DNA from: an uncultured Treponema sp. | Lineage (GTDB): Bacteria; Spirochaetota; Spirochaetia; Treponematales; Treponemataceae | Assembly: GCA_937891125.1 (NCBI GenBank) | Contig: CALAEZ010000341.1 | Location: forward strand, 1 to 10,826 | Direction: 5' to 3' | Length of the DNA: 10,826 nt | Shown here: piece after piece, positions 6,413 through 10,826 of the stretch | Layout of the letters: each line of letters opens with the position of its first letter | Numbering within the stretch: position 1 is the stretch's first letter | The notes under the pieces: generated by a model | What the model was told of the DNA's origin: nothing | Seen by the model: the letters and a program-made list of their open reading frames with translations, nothing else | Databases searched by the model: none | Translations under genes and position numbers: made by a program

Positions 6413-7506
6413 AAAAATCAGCTCTGTTTTTTACTAGTCTCTTTTTATGCTTTTCACTTTTTGCGCAAAGCTCAGATGCTAGAAAGCTTACAAACGAAGA
6501 AGCTCCCTGGCGCATTTTAGAGCAGGCCCAAGTTGCTTTTGACAGCGGAAATTATGGAAATGCATTAAATCTTTCTAACAAGGCAAAAGAAAACAGAGCT
6601 CTTGAAATACATTATGAAGTTAACGTGCTTGAAACCGCCTTGGCTCCGCGCCAGGTGCGTAAAGCCGGCGAGCATTTTTCGGATGTGCTTTTAGTTCTTT
6701 CTGAACGAGATGAAAACGAGGCAATTTCGCTCATAAACCGGTATGTAGAGCGGTACGGCGAGGCTTTTTATGCTGATTCAGTTACGCGCCTTACTGAGTG
6801 GCTCAAAGCAAGTATTGTGTATCCAGAAGCAGATTTTTTAATTGGCAGAGTGTATCAGCTTGAGGGAGAATATGCGCTGGCGTCTTCTTTTTACGAAAAA
6901 GCGCGAACTGAAGCTGATTTTTTAGACATTCCTGATGTGAAATACACTATTTTGTATGCAATGGCAGATCTAGCCTTGCAGCAGGGAAAGCAGGAAGACT
7001 ATGAGCAGATGCTGCTTCTGATTCTTGATACTGACAAAAATTATCAGAATAAGGCGTTGTTGCGCTCTTTTGGGAAAATTGTTGATGCCGATACGGCCGA
7101 AAATGCAAGCCGCTTTTTTTCGCTCTTCCGTTGTGAAACAAAGCATGCTATTCCTGCGCTGTATCAGCTGTGCCGACTTTCAGAAAAACGCAATGATGAC
7201 GAGGCGGTGTTTACCTGTGCGGCCTTAGGCATGTTAGAAGCCTTTACGCATATTCTTGAAGCGCTGCAGGAGCGAGACACTGATTTTCATTTTACAACGC
7301 TCAGCTCTTTTTTTGACGCAGTGGCAGCCTATCCTGAATTCTTGGCGTGGGCTGAGGATAATCATGTGTGGGAGCTGTTTTTTATATTTGCAGATAGTGC
7401 TCAAAAGCGTGGAGCTACCGTTTTTTCTTCCTGTTTGTATACGATTATGAGTGAAAGCCTGCCGACAGAATACTGGCGCAAGCAGGCTACAAAACGTTTG
7501 CGCTAG
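6409..7506 (+). CDS. Exported TPR-like protein of unknown function
   Basis: The 365-residue product starts with a typical signal peptide, MKKSALFFTSLFLCFSLFAQ, probably cleaved after residue 20. A cysteine at 14 is not preceded by a proper lipobox, so a lipoprotein is less likely than a soluble periplasmic protein. The remainder is predicted all-helical with TPR-like repeats: about 33-66 (AQVAFDSGNYGNALNLSNKA), about 139-170 (FLIGRVYQLEGEYALASSFY) and about 176-209. The C-terminal third has no motif I recognise. The start overlaps the ispG stop as ATGA, with AGAGGA 12 bases upstream, so translation is probably coupled. I know of no functional reason for coupling it to isoprenoid synthesis. 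TPR proteins usually act as scaffolds, so a role in envelope assembly is possible but unproven. Its TAG stop shares CTAG with the convergent neighbour. Confidence 0.8.
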   Translation: MKKSALFFTSLFLCFSLFAQSSDARKLTNEEAPWRILEQAQVAFDSGNYGNALNLSNKAKENRALEIHYEVNVLETALAPRQVRKAGEHFSDVLLVLSERDENEAISLINRYVERYGEAFYADSVTRLTEWLKASIVYPEADFLIGRVYQLEGEYALASSFYEKARTEADFLDIPDVKYTILYAMADLALQQGKQEDYEQMLLLILDTDKNYQNKALLRSFGKIVDADTAENASRFFSLFRCETKHAIPALYQLCRLSEKRNDDEAVFTCAALGMLEAFTHILEALQERDTDFHFTTLSSFFDAVAAYPEFLAWAEDNHVWELFFIFADSAQKRGATVFSSCLYTIMSESLPTEYWRKQATKRLR

Positions 7507-9077
7507 TAATGTAAGCCAATCCCGATGTATGCTTCCCAGGCAGACACATTGCTTCGCCAGCTTGTGTCAATCAGGCTTGAAACGACCTTCTTTATGATTT
7601 TGCGCCCTGCGTCAATGCCCAGGCTCGCTCTCACTTCAAGACTTCGCCAGCGGGCAGGGTAGACAATCATTTCAAGACCGCCTGCATAGAAGCCGTCTTT
7701 TATGCTGAAAAGCCTGCCTGTTTCTTTGTTCTTTGTAAGCGCAAAATCGCCGAACGGTGCAATCTGCAATTCGAAGTCAAGAATACGCATCCAGTGAAAT
7801 GCCCGTGTTATACCAGACTCTTCTCCAAAGAGTGCTTCTGTCCAGCCGTTCCAGTCTGTAGTGATGATGTGAATGGGAAGGTCAAAGTTCCCGACAATTG
7901 CTATAGGAACATCAACAGCAGAAACGTCATCGCCGTATGAATCGGTTAAATGCTTATAGTCCTGATCATCTTTAATACCACGGAGCCTGCTTCCGATGCT
8001 TGTGTCGCCATTGCATTGTGCAAAAGCGTACAGCCGCGCGCAGAGCCCTGCATATTTGTATGCTTTGTATGCGGTGAACTCAGCCCACACGAGCGGATTG
8101 TAAAGCTCGGTATTGTAGTTGTAGCTGATGGCGTTCCCGAATTCAAGTGAAAGCCCGTTGCGGAAATTGCCAATCCAGTCAACGCGGCTTGTCGCTATGC
8201 TGTGCCCCACACTGAGCGTAGGTCCGAGTAAATCGTCATTTTGCTCATTAATGCCGTCTTTGTCCCAGTTCGAGGTGTATGATGTGTACGGGGTCCAAGT
8301 AACATCGCCCCAGTTGTCAATGGACGCAATGTCTACCGGAAGCGACAGCTTTGCGTATTCGGTAAAGTACAAGTCATCGCCGTAGTCCTCGTAGTCAAAA
8401 TCTCTGGTGATGCTTTGTTCTACGTTGAGCACGAGCTTAAAGGTGTCAAACGGGAGGGTAAAGGTAAAGCCTGTTCCTATGCTAAATTCTGGCTTTGTGC
8501 TTCCGAGCGTAAAATCGAGTGAAAGATCGTTATTCCATGACGCATCAAGCTTCCAGAGCTTAAATGGGTAGTCGTAGTCAAAGTTTAAACCAAAAATGTT
8601 ATCATAGGTGTCATCATCTTGAAGTTCGTGCTTGTAGTTCACATCAAAATTGAGCGTTTCCATGGTGCCTAAAAAGTTTACATCCTTCATTTTAAGCTTA
8701 AAGTTAATTCCATCATTTGAGTCATATTTTGGATAGGGAACGGCAAGCAAATGCTTTGAATCCTTTGTGTGCACAATTAAGTTCATGCGCGTAATGCCAT
8801 TTTCTTCGCCTGCCTGCTCCACATCTATTGAGGAAGACTCAAATACGCGTTCGTTTGTAAAGCGCTGAGATAAATCTGCGATGTAGACGTCAAACTCTTC
8901 TTTTGTGTGGAAAATGCGGTTTGTTGCAATTTCGACATTAAGCTCAATGGCGTATTGTTTTGTCATGCCTTGTATGTCGTAGAATACATCTGCTATTTGA
9001 AATTGCTCAGCGGTAGCCGACCAGAGCGCAAGCACTCCTGTTAAAAATGCTGCTGTTACCTTTTTTAGAGACTTCAT
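7503..9077 (-). CDS. Outer-membrane beta-barrel protein, Omp85-like with one POTRA-like domain
   Basis: The chosen start at 9077 gives 524 residues. It is preferred over an upstream in-frame ATG at 9131 because it directly begins a signal peptide (MKSLKKVTAAFLTGVLALWSATA, cleavage near 23), has AAAGGTG 7 bases upstream, and overlaps the previous stop as TAATG. Residues about 25-115 look like one POTRA fold, with a TKEEFDVYIADLSQRF helix and a FESSSIDVE strand. After that come alternating, Asp- and aromatic-rich strands typical of a barrel, beginning KDVNFLGTMETLNFDV (131-146), which resembles the first barrel strand of Omp85 proteins. LRGI at 365-368 resembles the conserved (V/I)RG(F/Y) of Omp85 lid loop 6, and ELQIAPFGDFAL (436-447) resembles a later strand. 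The protein ends in Tyr, as barrels often do. It is too short, with too few POTRA domains, to be BamA; a substrate-specific transporter or assembly factor is possible. Confidence 0.72.
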   Translation of the reverse strand: MKSLKKVTAAFLTGVLALWSATAEQFQIADVFYDIQGMTKQYAIELNVEIATNRIFHTKEEFDVYIADLSQRFTNERVFESSSIDVEQAGEENGITRMNLIVHTKDSKHLLAVPYPKYDSNDGINFKLKMKDVNFLGTMETLNFDVNYKHELQDDDTYDNIFGLNFDYDYPFKLWKLDASWNNDLSLDFTLGSTKPEFSIGTGFTFTLPFDTFKLVLNVEQSITRDFDYEDYGDDLYFTEYAKLSLPVDIASIDNWGDVTWTPYTSYTSNWDKDGINEQNDDLLGPTLSVGHSIATSRVDWIGNFRNGLSLEFGNAISYNYNTELYNPLVWAEFTAYKAYKYAGLCARLYAFAQCNGDTSIGSRLRGIKDDQDYKHLTDSYGDDVSAVDVPIAIVGNFDLPIHIITTDWNGWTEALFGEESGITRAFHWMRILDFELQIAPFGDFALTKNKETGRLFSIKDGFYAGGLEMIVYPARWRSLEVRASLGIDAGRKIIKKVVSSLIDTSWRSNVSAWEAYIGIGLHY

Positions 9078-9079
9078 TA
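9075..9079 (-). promoter_or_regulatory. TAATG stop/start overlap coupling the sugar transferase and barrel genes
   Basis: On the minus strand the TAA stop of the sugar transferase shares one base with the ATG of the outer-membrane protein. The ribosome-binding site (AAAGGTG) lies inside the last codons of the upstream gene. This arrangement points to translational coupling and decides the start of the downstream gene. Confidence 0.85.
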
Positions 9080-10510
9080 GTATGCACCTTTCCCTTTTAT
9101 AACCACGTATACGGTCTTTATGATAATCCACAGGTCAAGCCAAATTGACCAGTTTTGAATGTAGTATGAATCGAGTGTTATGCGCTCTTCGTAGCCCGTA
9201 TCGCTTCGACCTGAAATCTGCCACATGCCGCTTAAGCCGGGTTTTACCGAAAGAATAAAATCTGCCTGTGTGCCGTATTTTTCAAGCTCCGGCGTTGTAA
9301 CAGGGCGGGGGCCGATAAAGCTCATCTCTCCAACTAGAATATTAAAAAACTGCGGAATTTCATCTATGCTTGTTTTTCGTAAGATTTTGCCAACAGGAGT
9401 GACACGCGGGTCATTGGTAAATTTGCGGTCTTTTTCCCATTCGGCGCGCATTTCGGGGCTTTCTGCCAGGATTTTTTCGAGCTGTTTGTCTGCGTCAATG
9501 ACCATCGAACGGAATTTCCAGCACTTAAACGCTTTGCCGTTTTTTCCAATGCGCTTGTGTCCGTAAAAAACGGGACCTTTGCTCGTGCATTTTACGATAA
9601 TGGCAACGATAATGGTTATGGGGATGGTGACTGGCGCCGACAGCAACAGCAAAAAGAGGTCTATAAGGCGTTTTAAGAATAACCCGCGCCGCTTTGTAAG
9701 CTGGTGCGTGGAAGAAACGCCCAAAATGCCGCCAAAGTCGCGTACGGAAGAGGTGAGTGTACTGGTGTCTTCAAGCGGCGCTATGTTTATCGTGTAGCGA
9801 TAGTAGCGGTTTATGTCGGTTTTATCCTTATCGTAGCCGCAGATGACCGCAACCTTGATACCCGTTGCCTGTATAATCTTATTGAGCTCAGCTGACGGCG
9901 GAAAGACAAGAATGCCTTCCTTTTCGCCCTGTTCGGTTGCTGCGCTGTCTACAATGAGTGCCGGCTTGTAGCCAAAGTCCGGGCGGCGCAAAAAACGGTG
10001 TATGATAAAGTCTCCGCTTGAGCCGTTTACGTAAATTATTGCAGGAACACCAAACCATCTTCGTTTTGAAAAAAGGTGGCGGGCTACTTCTCGGCCTAAG
10101 GGAATACAGAAGGAGGCGATGGGAACAGCAAGAATGAATGCGACCATGACGGGCACTTTTTCGTCTGCTTCTTCAACCGTGATAGAAAGCGCAATGCCGA
10201 CAAAAATAAAGAACGAACAGATTGAAAATTTCTTGATTTCCTCAGCTGGCGGGAGTGAAATGCCTGGGTACAAGCCCGCTGCATAAAATACGGCAAGCGC
10301 TGCCGGAAGATATACCCAGTAGGTGACGAACGAGCGGAAGTTAATCCAGCTGTGGTTGATTAAATTTATGATGAAAAAGCTTGCTCCGATTGCAAGCATG
10401 ACTAAAAGAGCGTCGCAGCACATAAGCGCGATGCCTGATGTGAATGAGCTTGTTTTTGTGTATTTCTGTTTGAAGTAGAGCCGGTAAGTCTCTTCGGTCA
10501 TGCTATCCAT
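9077..10510 (-). CDS. WbaP-type undecaprenyl-phosphate sugar-1-phosphate transferase
   Basis: This 477-residue inner-membrane enzyme would transfer a hexose 1-phosphate from a UDP-sugar to undecaprenyl phosphate, the first step in building a surface polysaccharide, glycolipid or glycoprotein glycan. The N-terminal half has about four hydrophobic segments (residues about 27-50, 64-82, 96-111, 121-138) and then a CoA-binding-like domain (about 150-260, VNGSSGDFIIHRFLRR). A membrane anchor at about 283-306 leads into the catalytic domain: GPVFYGHKRIGKNGKAF, KFRSM (332-336), DPRVTPVGKILRKTS, IDEIPQFFN with the catalytic Asp-Glu pair at D383-E384, GEMSFIGPRP (394-403), KPGLSGMWQ and SGRS. Length and layout fit the WbaP family rather than the short PglC form. 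The sugar cannot be deduced. AAGGA lies 5 bases before the ATG at 10510; a second ATG three codons on is less well placed. Confidence 0.92.
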   Translation of the reverse strand: MDSMTEETYRLYFKQKYTKTSSFTSGIALMCCDALLVMLAIGASFFIINLINHSWINFRSFVTYWVYLPAALAVFYAAGLYPGISLPPAEEIKKFSICSFFIFVGIALSITVEEADEKVPVMVAFILAVPIASFCIPLGREVARHLFSKRRWFGVPAIIYVNGSSGDFIIHRFLRRPDFGYKPALIVDSAATEQGEKEGILVFPPSAELNKIIQATGIKVAVICGYDKDKTDINRYYRYTINIAPLEDTSTLTSSVRDFGGILGVSSTHQLTKRRGLFLKRLIDLFLLLLSAPVTIPITIIVAIIVKCTSKGPVFYGHKRIGKNGKAFKCWKFRSMVIDADKQLEKILAESPEMRAEWEKDRKFTNDPRVTPVGKILRKTSIDEIPQFFNILVGEMSFIGPRPVTTPELEKYGTQADFILSVKPGLSGMWQISGRSDTGYEERITLDSYYIQNWSIWLDLWIIIKTVYVVIKGKGAY

Positions 10511-10525
10511 AAGTATCCTTTTCCT

Positions 10526-10554
10526 ATTGTATAAAACTTATACGTAAAAGTCTA
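10526..10554 (-). promoter_or_regulatory. Promoter of the sugar transferase/barrel operon
   Basis: On the minus strand TAGACT (10549-10554), 17 bases and TACAAT (10526-10531) resemble a sigma70 promoter (4/6 and 5/6 matches). The start would fall near 10519, so the leader is only about 8 bases and just covers the AAGGA ribosome-binding site. It overlaps a dyad at 10526-10560. Confidence 0.55.
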
Positions 10555-10560
10555 TACAAT
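10526..10560. repeat. Hyphenated dyad over the sugar transferase promoter, possible operator
   Basis: ATTGTATA (10526-10533) is the reverse complement of TATACAAT (10553-10560). Between them lies an imperfect 16-base palindrome (10536-10551, ACTT-x-TACGTA-x-AAGT) with almost the same centre. The dyad covers both promoter boxes of the minus-strand operon. It may bind a dimeric regulator. High AT content makes some symmetry expected by chance. Confidence 0.4.
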
Positions 10561-10571
10561 GTATTTTTGTT

Positions 10572-10590
10572 ACAAGCTTGGCGCGCTTGT
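10572..10590. repeat. Short inverted repeat in the divergent gap
   Basis: ACAAGC (10572-10577) pairs with GCTTGT (10585-10590) around a 7-base loop. It lies between the two divergent promoters, belongs to no gene and has no T-run. It may be a regulator site or chance. Confidence 0.25.
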
Positions 10591-10631
10591 CGTACAATGG
10601 CGGCTGTAGCTTTGCTCTTTTTTTTCGCGGA

Positions 10632-10670
10632 TTGCGTTCGCACCTTGTTTCGGCTATACTCGCTCTCGTG
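10632..10670 (+). promoter_or_regulatory. Promoter of the rightmost gene, start codon 7 bases after the -10 box
   Basis: TTGCGT (10632-10637), a 17-base spacer and TATACT (10655-10660) form a sigma70-like promoter. A GTG at 10668 follows the -10 box by 7 bases, with no Shine-Dalgarno sequence. It mirrors the ispG promoter and predicts a leaderless mRNA. If instead the ATG at 10686 is used, the leader would be about 18 bases and still lack a ribosome-binding site. Confidence 0.55.
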
Positions 10671-10826
10671 ACTACAGATATATCAATGGAATCAGCCGCT
10701 GCCATTAACAAGGTTCAGGGCGAAAAAATCATTATTCAGGGTGCGCGCGAGCACAATTTAAAGAATATCAGCGTGGAAATAACGTCCGGCGGCATTGAAA
10801 AAATCCGCGTGGTTGACGACGGCTCG
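10668..10826 (+). CDS. Partial reading frame: UvrA-like N-terminus joined in frame to a MutL-like segment
   Basis: The frame is open from GTG 10668 to the window edge (53 codons). Residues about 19-38 read like the start of the excinuclease ATPase UvrA, with GAREHNLKNISVEI. UvrA should continue with a proline-containing strand and then the Walker A GLSGSGKSS. Instead the next residues are TSGGIEKIRVVDDGS, which match the GHKL ATPase region of the mismatch-repair protein MutL just before its DNGxG-type motif. The switch falls near 10773-10781, where both genes could encode VEI with similar bases. Neither half is complete, and MutL's own N-terminal 45 or so residues are missing. A chimeric join is the simplest explanation; a real fusion is possible. 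The first 18 residues before the UvrA motif are longer than usual, so M7 (10686) is an alternative start. The promoter-proximal part is most likely genuine uvrA. Confidence 0.7.
   Translation, partial: MTTDISMESAAAINKVQGEKIIIQGAREHNLKNISVEITSGGIEKIRVVDDGS

Noticed and set aside
9078..9131. Upstream in-frame start for the outer-membrane protein, adding 18 residues
   Set aside because: The extension is charged (begins MDYHKDRIRG), lies wholly inside the sugar transferase gene and would bury the signal peptide. The ATG at 9077 has a good ribosome-binding site and a TAATG overlap.
9225..9895. Plus-strand open frames opposite the sugar transferase
   Set aside because: They are antisense to the catalytic core of a conserved enzyme, with no motif or start signal of their own.
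10568..10598. Second plus-strand promoter, TTGTTA and TACAAT
   Set aside because: The spacer is 19 bases and a better spaced promoter lies closer to the start codon at 10632-10660.

Overview
The window looks like chromosomal DNA of a spirochaete, most likely a Treponema-type organism. This is inferred from gene content, not from a database search. The main clues are a flagellar rod cluster with a single-domain rod-binding protein (no muramidase half), an ispG followed by a TPR protein with a signal peptide, an outer-membrane protein with Omp85 features, and divergent housekeeping genes. I see no tRNA, rRNA, CRISPR array, insertion sequence or prophage gene. Intergenic gaps are short and none exceeds 300 bases.

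Layout from left to right. Bases 1-1164 (minus) hold most of glgC, ADP-glucose pyrophosphorylase, cut by the left edge. Its own sigma70-type promoter lies at 1244-1272. Bases 1288-2709 (minus) encode a membrane-anchored protein with a degenerate GGDEF domain and an intact EAL domain, probably a c-di-GMP phosphodiesterase. A 218-base divergent gap carries a perfect sigma28 promoter (TAAA-N15-GCCGATAA, 2881-2907) driving flgF (2928-3722), flgG (3778-4572) and a FlgJ-type rod-binding protein (4597-5157) on the plus strand. A second plus-strand unit is ispG (5309-6412) coupled by ATGA to a periplasmic TPR protein (6409-7506). That gene meets its convergent neighbour inside a shared CTAG, so there is no gap between the two stop codons.

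From the right, a WbaP-type polyprenyl-phosphate sugar-1-phosphate transferase (9077-10510, minus) is coupled through TAATG to an outer-membrane beta-barrel protein with a POTRA-like N-terminus and an Omp85-like LRGI motif (7503-9077). Divergent from it, at 10668, a reading frame starts like UvrA and after about 40 codons continues like MutL. This is either a real in-frame fusion or, more likely, a chimeric join near a contig end.

These are separate cellular modules (glycogen precursor synthesis, c-di-GMP turnover, flagellar rod, isoprenoid synthesis, envelope glycan and outer membrane) and not one new system. The most notable signals are the UvrA/MutL chimera, the exact sigma28 promoter on rod genes, two start codons placed 7 bases after a TATACT -10 box (probable leaderless mRNAs), the coupled glycosyl-phosphotransferase/Omp85-like pair, and a small palindrome between flgF and flgG.
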